Program-made: the position numbers and the translations under genes
From: Drosophila pseudoobscura
Lineage: Eukaryota > Arthropoda > Insecta > Diptera > Drosophilidae
Assembly (NCBI RefSeq): GCF_009870125.1
Contig: NC_046680.1
Span: 5,394,001 to 5,458,000, forward strand
Direction: 5' to 3'
DNA length: 64,000 bases
Part shown: piece after piece, positions 1-12,007 of the stretch
Layout: the number at the start of each line of letters is the position of its first letter
Numbering within the stretch: the first letter of the stretch is position 1
Notes under the pieces: generated by a model
Database searches by the model: none
Told to the model about the DNA's origin: nothing
Seen by the model: only the letters and a program-made list of their open reading frames with translations

Positions 1-587
1 ACAAAAAAAACAGTTGCAATGTTGCTGGTAAATTAGCAACATTTGTGTATGGAATGGGACTCATTGTTGCTAAAGCGAAACTGCGGCGAATCGGGTATTG
101 CCACTTAGCTTTATCGCATAGATAAATACATTTTTTACAAGATTGCTTCTTTAAATTGCTTGTAAGTATTGTATTTTTACCAAAAAACGTTTTTCAAGTA
201 AATGTTGCCGCAACATTGTGTATGGAATGGGACTCATTGTTGCTAAATCGAACTGCGGCGAATTCAAATTCGATTCAAAAAACGACCAATTCCTCATATT
301 CTTTGTTCCGTTGAATAATACTATCTAAATAAAACATTTAGCCATGCCCACTCAATTTCGTACGATTGATGAATCAATTCTATACATGATTGGCCTATTC
401 AAAATACTTGCATTTATTGGATTTTTATATAAAATTGAAAATTAAATTAATAGATGACAAAAATACCATTTAGCACTAAAAAACACCACAAGGGAGCGCG
501 GCGAAAACCAGTTTCTACAGTATATACGGTCTCACTTGAAAAATATACCGAGTGGTGCGCGCCAAATCGAACTTTTTTGAATGTGAG
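1..587 (+). repeat. Composite interspersed repeat, left array
   Basis: A non-coding AT-rich repeat. Its parts include an ATTGTTGCTAAA / GCGGCGAATC block (about 1-270), a block reading CATTTAGCCATGCCCACTC ... GATGAATCAATTCTATAC (about 273-450), and a block with GGGAGCGCGGCGAAAACCAG (about 490-515). The same parts occur in reverse orientation and matching order at about 57,575-58,200, and partial copies occur elsewhere in the window. No transposase or reverse transcriptase reading frame is present, so it looks like a non-autonomous element. The family name is unknown to me. Confidence 0.75.
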
Positions 588-895
588 CTCCCGGTTATGG
601 TTGCAGCTCGGATTCGTCCATCGTGGCGCGGCTTATGGAGTCCGAGGCGACTCTGTTCAAGTAATGCACCCGCGACGCGTCTCGAGGACGAGGGAACGCG
701 GCTTCTCCACCCCCCTTCCACAAAGCACGACGGCTGCCATCCACGCGGGTGATCTCGATGAGATGAGCCTCCGCATCGGACCGACGCGAGAACATGCCCC
801 ATTCCCCACGTCTTTCCATCGCACCAGACGCCAGTTGCCGTTTTAGCCGAACAGCTGTTCACCCCCACCCCCAGTCCGCGGTCTGTTCTTCTTCT
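588..895. other. GC-rich segment of unknown origin within the repeat array
   Basis: This stretch is strikingly richer in G and C, and in CpG, than everything around it. The repeat copies at about 57,590 and 61,245 continue with repeat sequence past a shared GTGAGC-like point; here the sequence switches at about 588 into the GC-rich block. Reading frames are open on both strands (for example 454-846 plus and 515-868 minus), but high GC alone makes stops rare and I recognise no protein family. It may be a captured gene fragment or foreign insert. No start, splice site or conserved motif supports a working gene. Confidence 0.5.
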
Positions 896-898
896 TCC

Positions 899-953
899 TT
901 TTGCTATGATTTTGCTATGATTTTGCTATGATTTTGCTGTGATTTTGCTGTGA
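899..953 (+). repeat. 11-bp tandem repeat, five units
   Basis: Five head-to-tail copies of TTTTGCTATGA; the last two carry G in place of A (TTTTGCTGTGA). It lies at the right edge of the GC-rich segment. Confidence 0.9.
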
Positions 954-1037
954 ATTCGTCTTCTTCTTCTTTTTTCCACGAAATTTTCATGTTTTAAAAT
1001 ACCACCGGAAAATACCGAATATTTCCCAAATTTTTTT

Positions 1038-1190
1038 TTTCAAAAAACGACCAATTCTTTGTTCCGTTGAATAATACTATCTAAATAAAACATTTAGCCA
1101 TGCCCACTCAATTTCGTACGATTGATGAATCAATTCTATACATGATTGGCCTATTCGAAATACTTGCATTTATTGGATTTTGATTAAAAC
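1038..1190 (+). repeat. Second direct copy of the CATTTAGCCATGCCC repeat block
   Basis: Nearly identical to about 273-430, in the same orientation, so the two copies flank the GC-rich segment and the 11-bp tandem repeat. Shared landmarks include AAAAAACGACCAATTC, TTCCGTTGAATAATACTATC and CATGATTGGCCTATTC. The right end fades at about 1,190. Confidence 0.8.
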
Positions 1191-1339
1191 AAGGTTTAAA
1201 CAAAACAGAATTTTTCCCGACCAATACTAGTGTGGTTGCGGTCTGCAGCATGGGCATTCTCGATACAGTTGCTTGACCAAAAGAATAGGAACGTGGAATC
1301 GGAACATGCAAACATAAACATTATGTATCGTGTTGGGTC

Positions 1340-1830
1340 AACATTGCTCATTTTGGGGAACATGTTCACTTATTTTTTAATAAGTCAACTCACTCATATT
1401 GCTCACTTGTTCACCTAGATTGCTCAGTTGCTCACTTGCTCACTGTTCGCGCAGAGATTACTAAGCACCAGAGATTTTGACACAAATACAATGTAACGAA
1501 ATACGTTACATTTCAATTTTAATCAAACATTTAAAACAAAACAAAAAAAATTGCAATGATTCCAAATTTTACTATACTTTCGAAGTATCGAATATATTTT
1601 GAATTAGCGACATATTGAATTTTCAAAAGAATAAACAGTCCTGAACGCAAAATGCCCTTTGAGGAGCAAAATTGCGCAAAAAGTGAGTAGAGAACATGTG
1701 AGCAAAAATTAACAAGTGAACAACTAAGAACAAGTGAACAAAAAAGAACAGTTTGGAAGGAACATGTTCAGTTGCTCACTTAAGTGAATAACTCTTTTTT
1801 GTTCACTCACTCATGAGTAACAGAACACTC
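1340..1830. repeat. Inverted arrays of TTGCTCAC / GTGAGCAA-type words
   Basis: From about 1,340 to 1,450 the plus strand carries repeated TTGCTCAC and GTTCAC words. From about 1,690 to 1,760 it carries the complements (GTGAGCAA, AAGTGAACAA), and a further GTTGCTCACTT / GTTCACTCACTC group follows at about 1,765-1,815. The layout could fold on itself. No reading frame goes with it, and I do not recognise the family. Confidence 0.5.
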
Positions 1831-2310
1831 GATCTATAAGAATTTTTATTAACTTTAATGTGTTTTTCTTTTGTTTGCCTACAGCGTATGGTGTATACGT
1901 TGGTTACTTTTCCATTTGTCTGCAAAATTCTTGTCGAGATTAAATGGTTAGTACGAAATTGAAACAAGAAGTAAATAATTTTGAATGCTGTGCCGTCGTA
2001 CGTTTACTCATTCATAAATAAATACATCATCAAAACCAACTGATCTAAAAATACAATAATGGGGGCGAAATAAATAAATAATAAGTAAATAAAAGAATCG
2101 CGTCCCATTTCGTCCATAATTTGGTTGCTTTCATGTTACCTATTTTGTTTCATTGCGTTTATTCCGATATCGATAGCAAATTCGCGGCAGTGGCAAAGGT
2201 TGTAAAACAAAGACATTCGAACTACTTCGAATTATTTAATTGATTTTCGATCTTTCCTTTCTTCGCTTTCTTACCTTACCCACACCAAAACAACAACAAT
2301 GAAAAGACCC

Positions 2311-2535
2311 TTTTATAGCTGATACTCGAAGAGTATAGGGGTATATTAGATTTGTGGTAAAAGTGGATGTGTGTAACGTCCAGAAGGAATCGTTTCCGAC
2401 CGCATAAAGTATATATATTTTTGATCTGCATCAATAGTCGAGTCGATATAGCCATGTCTGTCAGTCCGTCCGTTCCGATAAGACTATAAAGCTAGAGCAA
2501 ACAAATTTTGTATCCATACTCCTGTATGGATGTAT
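2311..2535 (+). mobile_element. INE-1/DINE-1 (Helitron-like) fragment
   Basis: It shows the hallmark run of this Drosophila repeat: a GATACTCGAAGAGTATAGGGGTATATTAGATT-type start, then GAATCGTTTCCGACC, ATAAAGTATATATATTTTTGATC, GAGTCGATATAGCCATGTCTGTC and a CCGTCCGT run. It is non-coding and non-autonomous. Edges are approximate. Confidence 0.85.
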
Positions 2536-2718
2536 GTAAAGAAAAACGGAAGCAGATCAAATATAATATATAACAATATCACAAACGGTTTAACCGTTTA
2601 ATCACATGTACACTGACTGAGTACCGGGTATAAAGTAGAGGTTTACAACATTCCCGCTCGTTTATTTTTCTGCGAATACAAATAAATACATAGCCAAATT
2701 TAGGCAAAAAAATCGTAT

Positions 2719-3365
2719 TCCTCTTTTTATACCTGATACTCAAAAAGAGTATGGGGGGTATATTAGATTTGTCGGGAAAGTGGATGTTTTTATTTCGGAC
2801 TTTGATGTGCAATGACTGCAAAATCAAGAGGCCAAATAAACACCAAGCCGAAGCCTGTTATGCGCGGATCTCAGGCAGTAACGCAGCACTCCTCCCGTCC
2901 AACCGACCAAGGGGCGCAGCCGCATGACGCGCGACGCTTTTACCGAACAGATCGCGAACATGCAGGAAAGATAGATGTTAGACAGAAAGATAGATTCGAG
3001 AAAAATTAGAACTGAACTTGCTAAAAGAACTAAGTATTTAAACTATAACTAACTACGAGAAATGTATGTTTATATTAGTGATTTAAGAAGTGGAAGGGTT
3101 GTAGATATTATACGGTAAAGGGAATTATAATCAGGTCATAAGATTCTAAGCTCTAACTCCCAGAAGGGAGCGTTTCCGACCCCATAAAGTATATATATTC
3201 TTGATCAGCATCAATAACCGAGTCGATTGAGCCATGTCTGTCTGTCCGTAGTTCCGTCCCGATGGGCACTTATATCTCAGAGACTATAAGAGCTGGAGCA
3301 ACTAAATTTGGTATCTCCATTCTTGTGATATCGCACCGTCACAAGTGTATTTCAATATGACTGGA
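2719..3365 (+). mobile_element. INE-1/DINE-1 copy interrupted by about 350 bases
   Basis: The start (ATACCTGATACTCAAAAAGAGTATGG, 2,729 on) and the later part (GGAGCGTTTCCGACC, TTCTTGATCAGCATCAAT, GAGCCATGTCTGTC, about 3,145-3,365) belong to the same repeat type but are separated by about 350 bases of other sequence (about 2,795-3,140). That insert is locally GC-richer and holds a small open frame, 2,812-3,009, with no recognisable domain. Either another element inserted here or two INE-1 pieces lie side by side. Confidence 0.7.
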
Positions 3366-3791
3366 TCGGTGATGATGATCAAGAATATAAAATAAAAAAA
3401 TACGCTTACTTCTGAGTGTTGCATAAATCTACACGAATTTTAAATGTGTACCAATCCTTATACTCTTTTAGTACCAGAAACAGAAAAAACGCTATATATA
3501 AGAATTTTATTGAAGGATTTTTCGAAAAAAAAAAAAACAATTTTGACTTATCTATTTGGATCTCACCCCACCGACTGGAAATTCGATGAATTGGGACAAG
3601 ATGAGAGTGGAAAGCTGCTAAAAAGACTTTCAAGGGAATCCAAAGATTTTCAGAGTACTGGTAAATATGTAGATTTGATTTTCTTTATTTAACGTTTAAA
3701 TTGCACCACAATGCTTAGTAAAAACAATATCAAAATAATGGTATGTAGTGATGAAAATGTATCTTAATATTTACATAGATATTGGTGGTTC

Positions 3792-5288
<1,497 letters not shown>

Positions 5289-7708
5289 TGTACTGAAAGC
5301 CCATATAGGATACAAAATTTGTTCTAAAGGTATTTTTAATGTCCGTTAATGAGTCACATCCCGATAAAACACATAATTATGAACTCGCGCGGAAACACAA
5401 CTTTTAACTGCCCTTGAATAAATAAGCTTCGATTACGAATCTACCAACTACAGCCTTTGGACAAAAAAGGATGCTGCACTTGTCTCTGGTGAAAGAGATA
5501 GAAAATATTTCACTCCGCGTTTGGGGGCGTGTGCTAACGAGCTCCAAACGAACTAGGGGTGGAAATTTTACGCTACAATTTTTGCCATACACTGCGCCAA
5601 AGACAAAATGAGTATACATTTTAATATATGAAAAAGGTAAACCTTTTTTTATTTTGTGTCAATTTGATTTTTTGATCGATTCTAGATTTTATTCGAAAAC
5701 AACACCAATTTTGAATCGCCATTTTTATAAAAGAGGCGAGTACTACAACAAAGGATTCTTCAAATTATTCTTTGAGTGTAATACAATTTACGGTTCTTCA
5801 AAAGTCACATTGTGAAGAGAAAATTGGCCCATCTGATAACATTAGTTCTGAAATGCTGAAAGGAAATGTGCTTTTGAGAAATCTAAAAGATACAAAATAG
5901 ATAATATCTAATTAAAAATTACAAAGTTCAGTTAAGTACATTTTAAAAATTGCTTAAATATTATAGGAATATAATTTCCGTATTAAGGGTAGATGGATTT
6001 ATTATATATGAACATATATATTTGGACTGTGAGTTTTCTTCCGTACAAAAAGATAACAAAAGGGTATTCAACAGTGTCCTTCAGCATGGAATGCATATTT
6101 TTGTATGGCTGTATAATACAACAAACGCAAAGGACTATAATGCTTATAAGATTATTCTTTACGAGAGATGAAATTAGTTCGTAACTTCTGATGGTTTATA
6201 GATAGCCAGGGTAATCACGTTGGACAGAATTTTATATTTGGTGGGGGTGTTTTTAGCAAGTAACACAAGTGACAAGTGACGGCGAACGACCTCTGAAAAG
6301 TATATCCAATCGGAATAATGATTTGGAGAACGCCCAACCCTTAAACCAGACACGGCATTCCTGGTCCCTAATTGTATGGGCGTCAAATCCTGGTGGGACG
6401 TTAGCTGGATTTGAACATCCCTAAAATATTATCCCTGCTTTAACCCTGGGGACCCGTCTTCTTTTTCTATCCATCAATAGACCGCCCATGCAATTACTTA
6501 GTTATCCCGAGTGATGGGCTCATCTGTTCCAAGGTTTTCGGCGTTTTCCTTTATTGTCGAACCCAGCTACTTACACGCAGGGAGCTAGTTGGGAACGCCA
6601 CCTGCAATACAACGCTTAAAGGACAGAAGAAGTCGAAGAATGCTTAAAAGTGGCAGTAAGAGCCCGACCACTAGCCCCACTAAACCGAGTAAACAGCTTT
6701 GCATACGATCATCATAAAGACAATAATCTAATATTGAGAGCCATGAAGTCCATAATTCAGTTAGGTCTATGTGTCCATTAATACAGTCATACATATGTAT
6801 TTATATCTACGTTGGTGCAGTTATATGCATAAAGAAGTACATACATATGTATGTACATATGATTAAATTCCGAAAGGGTTATGTTTTCGTGGTGTATTGT
6901 ATTCAGACATTTGCATGCTAGAGTGAAGGCTTTTGTAAGGCAGCGAAGCTGAACGAGCTCCTCAATGTTTGTATGAACAAAATCAGAGTACTCTTAAACG
7001 AACTCGTTTTAAGCATACCATACCATACCATACCCTTCCTTGACAACTACTATCGAGAACAGAGAAGATTATACTGAATTTTTAAACTTGCCCTGTACAA
7101 GCTAACATATCCAAACCATATTTTAAAATGAACGCACTGATCCCATCATTCTAAAACCAAGAAAAAAGGGTCAGGTCAGCACGCTTCCTTTCTGCCCTAA
7201 AGGTCGCTAGTGGGCGTAGGTATGTGTAACAACCGACTTGTGCTCAAATAGTCAACGTCAGCCGTTAGTAGCTAGGAGCAACGGAGAGTAACGAAGCGGA
7301 AAGCCTTTCCAACCCCCATATGTATAGGACAGCTGCAAAACGATCTCTCGTGCACACGCACATTTTCATATAATTCTACCATGCACAAGTGGCACGAGCT
7401 CGGGGCTCCGGCTCGGGCTCTGGATGTGTACAAGATCAGCGAGGCAGAGAGAAAATGCCGGCATTATCTTTTCTATATAGCCACGCTGGGTGGGTTGTGT
7501 TGTGGTGGTGTGCCGTGTCTTCTTGGCTTTGGCTCTCTACGTGTGCTCTCTCTTGACGGTGGCCAGCACATTCAGTTGTGCTATACCCGACACTTGTGTT
7601 TGACCATGCAGAGCAAGCGGTTAAGCTAAATACTTGTACATTTGTGAAAGTCTGTTCGGTGGTATACATACTAGTATATGTATGAGGAAGTGTTGTAAAT
7701 AAACTATT
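5289..7708. other. Intergenic region between PHDP and the Ig-domain gene
   Basis: It must hold the upstream control DNA of PHDP and the 5' region of the Ig-domain gene. A locally GC-richer stretch at about 6,175-6,620 stands out and could be an old repeat fragment. A short ATACC-type repeat lies at about 7,012-7,035. The open frames here, including 7,381-7,629 plus, have no domain, no splice partners and overlapping frames on the other strand, so I call no gene. Confidence 0.6.
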
Positions 7709-9666
7709 ATGGATCCTCTGCTTATTGTCATTCTTACGATAGGATTATTCCAAAGAGGTACGGAATTAAAGTGCGAAATGTGAAAAATATTTAACATTGG
7801 AGAACTATTTTTAAATTAAGAAATGAAGTCATTTCATCGGGCAAATAAACGTATATAAACTTATATATACACTGAATGTACATTGTACAAACCTTGAGAA
7901 AAATAATGACAAATCGGATATCTATAAATACATACATATCATATGTACATGTGCACACAGATAACAACATAAAATACATAGTTTTGATTGACCACGCCAG
8001 TAATTGTTCACTCTAATCGGCCATTTCTTAAATACCCTCTTCGGTTTGATCTTAGAATAAAGCAAGGATCAGTTAAGAAGTTATGTGTGATATTTTGTTT
8101 TTTTCTTATATCCATCGGGGAAAATGTGCTACACGTGAAAGAGGATTGTAATGTTCTTAAATCTTCAGTCTACTCATGAATAGTAGTGTCCTACGAAACG
8201 GATATTTATTATTTCAATATGCTAATGCCGACTCCAGTTTAAGACTATGGCTCTGATTTTAGAGCGGCACTGGTTTGAAATAAAAAAATTAAAACAACAA
8301 ATGCACATACGTGTATACCAAATTACCAAAAGAAAATATTTTAAATTTATTTGTTTCTGTTTGTTTGTTATTTGGTTCTATTTTTAAGCTAAACGAGCAT
8401 CTGTTCACTCGATATTTTTCTTTTCGTAAATAAAAGCTTTTTTTCAAAATCTATATACGTATTTGTATCGTATCCATATGTCTGTATATTTATTGTGTAT
8501 TTTCATGACATATGTAACTACCATAAGCTTCCAAACAATTTTCTGTTATCAAATAGTCTGCAATTAGTAGCATATTTAATTGTTCAGGTGTTCATACCTA
8601 TAGTAATGATCTTGATTACACAAGTCGGTTAGATTTTTCTTTGAAAAATACGTTTTAGATGAGGGCTAATTTCGCCGAAACAATCCATAATCTCGACAAA
8701 AAAAGATATGGCTATTCTCTCAGATGTGAATAACAAAACCTCAAGCAAACTCAGACTTAAACAGCTAAATATTCGGCATTTTATCTTAGCCTTTCTTTAA
8801 TTTAATACACAGGTGGGCTATGCTTGCCAGCAAAAGATGATTCCCAAACGCAGCTAATAGTCCTTCAAAATGAAGATATGGAACCTACTGTATTGGACTG
8901 TGACTATAATATCAAAGATACAGATTCGTTTCTTACCGTGAAGTGGTTCAGAAATGACAAAACTATATATCAGTGGATTCGTGGAACTCATCCTGCGCCC
9001 ATTGTAAGTACAGTTATGAAATACAAAGGCATATTTTATTAAAAAATATCGTTTACTTCCAGCCTGAATTTAAAAATGATATTGACAGTTCCTATGAAAG
9101 CTCTACGGATCCCAACAAACAGTACAGCTCATTGGCTTTAATTAATCCAACAATACACACTACCGGAGACTACAAGTGTGTAGTTCAGACGAGATCGGAG
9201 ACGTTTACTAGTCATCAAAAAGTGCAGGTCATCGATGTGAGGAACTATACGCTGTATCTGAATCAGAACAAAATTCAAAATGAAACTCAGCTGGAATGCG
9301 TGGTATCCAACGTTTTTCCGAAGCCTACCATAACTATCATGTAAGAAATTGAACATGACCGAGTGTAATTATTGATATTAAGATTCATTTTTGGCTTACA
9401 GATCGGAAGATGATGATGTTGTTAAAAAAGAGCCCAGAGCTCCAGAGGAAAACGAAGAAGGATACTTTAATGCAACCACGGTTGTTGCAGTATATGATAC
9501 TGATGATGATGTGGATTCTTATCAGTGTGTAGTCTCTTTTGAAGGCTATTCCAAAAATTTAACCGCATTCGCAACATCCGGATCTGGTGGAGGCCATATC
9601 GATTTTAGAATGTGGTTATTTTGTGTTATGTACTTTTTCCTTTCGAAATTGAAAGTCTTAATTTAA
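7709..9666 (+). CDS. Secreted or membrane-anchored protein with two Ig domains (beat-like)
   Basis: Four exons, join(7709..7757, 8813..9003, 9063..9340, 9402..9666), 260 residues. Exon 1 encodes a short hydrophobic signal peptide (MDPLLIVILTIGLF). Ig domain 1 has its Cys in VLDCDY, the core Trp in VKWF and the second Cys in GDYKCVV. Ig domain 2 has Cys in LECVV and in SYQCVV. The C-terminus is a hydrophobic run (WLFCVMYFFL) after a Gly/Ser-rich linker, as in a GPI signal or a single membrane anchor. The first Ig domain recalls the beaten-path family (WF/WY core, then aromatic and PAP residues), which acts in axon guidance; that likeness is by eye. Exon phases (1, 0, 2) all close. Confidence 0.82.
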
Positions 9667-10397
9667 ATAAAAAAAAATTGTTGATATTTGTTGTTACTAA
9701 AACTATGTTTATTGAATTCTATTGCCATGCAACTATCTTTTGTGTGCCTTTTTGGCTTCCCATTTGATTTTGTAAATAAAGATATCTTAACCTGAAATTT
9801 CTTTCTGATGTTTGTCGCTCTTTAAACTAAACCTTCCCATCCGTACTGAAAATAACCAGACAGCACAGGCACATCATTTCCTTACCGATCTATTTACTAC
9901 TATGATCACATTGATATAATTATTTATTAATGTTGTGAAGCAATAATAAAAATAATTAAAAATCATATTTTATTTTTCATCCCTATGTAGTGAAAGTGAA
10001 CTAGTTTTGCTATATTCTTTAGACCTATGTATATTTATTACGCCTGTAAATTTGAACATGAAAACTAGAGCAACTTTAGTACAGAACAAATGCTTGCGTC
10101 GTAATCTGAGTTTGATTATTAATCGAAAATCCTGAAATATCCTGTGATCTATTGATGTGAGGCTAACAATCGTACAATATCTTTTAGCTAATATGCAGAC
10201 TCGAGTCGTGAATCGGACTTTGAGGGTTAAAAAGGTCTCAGACGAAAACATGATATTTTAATATATCAAATTATAAATATGAATTGAATGGATGGGTCTG
10301 CTTCTTCTGCGCTCTGTATTGATAGATTTTCTTTAACAGTAAGCTAAAAAGTAACAACAACACAAATCAAAATAAATCATACATATGTATTTATGTT
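9667..10397. other. Intergenic region with 3' ends of two convergent genes
   Basis: An AATAAA follows the Ig gene's stop directly (about 9,666-9,671), and another lies near 9,775. The right part is the likely 3' UTR of Dcp1. The open frame 9,970-10,251 minus has no domain and is not called. Confidence 0.5.
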
Positions 10398-11429
10398 TTA
10401 ATAAGAATCTTCATCAAATTTCAAATATGCTCTGTGCAACTTATTAACAAACTCCTTATCGTTTTGGATAAGATAAGTGAAGGCCTGCACAAATCGTGAT
10501 GAGCTTAATGGCTGCACGGGCTCCGGGTTGCCATTGGGTGCATCGAACATGGAAGGAGGCATTAGGGCCGGCTTTGCTTCAGGCTGGTCTCCCACCAGCA
10601 AGCGCCTGAGGCAGTTGCCAGCGTCTTCGTTGGCCATTAATGGAGATCCGATTTTCAATTCACTGAGCAGTGGTAAGGGCTGAGCGTTCAACGACGGCTT
10701 CTGAAAAGGTGATAGCCTGCACTCGGAAGGGGCTTCTCTGGTCGGAATTAAGCCTTCATTGGGCGTTGCTGCGCGCTGTTGCTTCTCCAATTGATCCACT
10801 GAAAGCGGCTGTACCCGATTGTACTGTACTGTACCCGACTCTGCTGTTGCTTGCTTAGCCGATTCAAAGAACTTGAGAACATTCCCGGGGGTCACATTTT
10901 CCGGTTGCATTGACTTGGACTGGTTGTTGCACTGTGCGTTGTACTCCTTTTGGGCTTTGCTCAGCATATTAAATATGCTAGCATTGTCGTGTTTTGGAAT
11001 CACAAACGTGGGAGCAGCATTAGGATTCGCCACCAGTCCGTTGGATTCTTTATTCTGCAGTAAGCTGTTCACAACACCATTCATGCGGTCGCACTCTTCA
11101 CTGTTGTAAAACCAAAATCCCCGGATGCGGGAGCGTTCGTTGCGGTAGAGGAGGAACGGGGGCTGCGACTGCAGCTCAAGACTCCCAGTGATTGGCTCCA
11201 CAAAAGAAGTTGTATTTAGCCTGTTATTGATGAAAATGCTGTGAAAGGGCTCGGCGTTGCGGTGATATATGAAGAAAGCTCCCTCGACGTCGGTCTTCTC
11301 CCATTCATTTTGTTCCGAGTTAAAGGTGTAGAACGCGACGTGCGACGACGAGTCGACGATTTCCTTGGCGTATGGATCTATTTTCTTAATAGCTGACAGG
11401 TTCATTCGAGTAATGCTTTCGTCCGCCAT
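10398..11429 (-). CDS. Dcp1: mRNA decapping activator Dcp1
   Basis: A single exon of 343 residues. The start chosen is the ATG at 11427-11429 (MADESITRMNLSAIKKID); the frame upstream of it has only non-ATG codons. The first ~125 residues are the EVH1-like Dcp1 fold, with VAFYTFN, DVEGAFFIYHR, PFHSIFINNRLN and RGFWFYN. A low-complexity middle rich in Pro, Gln and Asn follows. The C-terminal ~30 residues (FVQAFTYLIQNDKEFVNKLH) match the trimerisation helix region of metazoan DCP1. The protein works with Dcp2 in cytoplasmic P-bodies to remove the 5' cap. In Drosophila it also takes part in oskar mRNA localisation. The gene is divergent from DNAlig1, 578 bases apart. Confidence 0.95.
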   Translation of the reverse strand: MADESITRMNLSAIKKIDPYAKEIVDSSSHVAFYTFNSEQNEWEKTDVEGAFFIYHRNAEPFHSIFINNRLNTTSFVEPITGSLELQSQPPFLLYRNERSRIRGFWFYNSEECDRMNGVVNSLLQNKESNGLVANPNAAPTFVIPKHDNASIFNMLSKAQKEYNAQCNNQSKSMQPENVTPGNVLKFFESAKQATAESGTVQYNRVQPLSVDQLEKQQRAATPNEGLIPTREAPSECRLSPFQKPSLNAQPLPLLSELKIGSPLMANEDAGNCLRRLLVGDQPEAKPALMPPSMFDAPNGNPEPVQPLSSSRFVQAFTYLIQNDKEFVNKLHRAYLKFDEDSY

Positions 11430-11644
11430 ATTCTTGCCGAGCTGTGGTAATTGGTAATTTATAACTTTTGCAGTTTCCACAATCAAGAAAAGGGGGGGAA
11501 ATTGACGTCGGCCAGCGAATAAATCTTGTGTTACTCGTTACTAGTGGACGGAAAAATGGGGTATGGACGACAGGCAAAACGGACCGGAAAATGCAGCGAG
11601 TGCAAGGTAAAGTCCACCCATTTGCTAAATATACCTTGAAGACA

Positions 11645-11890
11645 AAAAGCCGATAGTTTTTAATGGAATGATTTAAAAAATCGATACTATCGAGAGTATC
11701 TAATTTTTAAAAAGTCATTCAAAGTACCTTTTCATTAAATAGTTGAGGCAAAAACAATCAAAGTCAAAGTATTTTAAATAAGCAGATCAACTAGAAAATA
11801 GATTCATTAATTGGATAAAATTATGTTGCTAAAAAGCTAAGGGTTTCAGCCAGATTTATTCGACGGAATATCAAAAACGAGGAATATGTA
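11645..11890 (-). repeat. Repeat copy inside the Dcp1/DNAlig1 shared promoter
   Basis: Contains AGAAAATAGATTCATTAATTGGATAAAATTATG and TTCGACGGAATATCAAAAACGAGGAATATG words, the reverse orientation of the family seen at about 16,325-16,600. It lies between two divergent housekeeping genes, upstream of the likely core promoter of DNAlig1. Confidence 0.65.
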
Positions 11891-11918
11891 AGAGAACTAT
11901 CGAAGTGCCGATAGTGCC

Positions 11919-11956
11919 ATCGATAATACTCCACCTCTATTGGAAACTGGCGGGAA
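11919..11956 (+). promoter_or_regulatory. DRE-like and E2F-like sites upstream of DNAlig1
   Basis: ATCGATA at 11919-11925 matches 7 of 8 bases of the DREF element TATCGATA (first base C instead of T). GGCGGGAA at 11949-11956 is the reverse complement of the E2F site TTCCCGCC. The pair sits 50-90 bases upstream of the ATG. E2F plus DRE is a known promoter pattern of Drosophila replication genes such as PCNA and DNA polymerase alpha, which suits DNA ligase I. Binding is inferred, not shown. Confidence 0.65.
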
Positions 11957-12007
11957 CAAACAATAGCTGCTAATTGCATTTTGTATTTGTATTAAAAGTG
12001 CATCAAC

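Noticed and set aside
454-868. Overlapping open frames on both strands (130 and 117 codons) in the GC-rich block
   Set aside because: High GC alone explains their length. No start context, splice partner or family match favours one frame.
2812-3009. 65-codon frame between two INE-1 parts, possibly a retroelement remnant
   Set aside because: No reverse transcriptase, gag or other family motif can be recognised, and no terminal repeats were seen, so I make no element call.
7381-7629. 82-codon plus-strand frame upstream of the Ig-domain gene
   Set aside because: A minus-strand frame of similar length overlaps it and neither has a domain; it lies where the 5' region of the Ig gene is expected.
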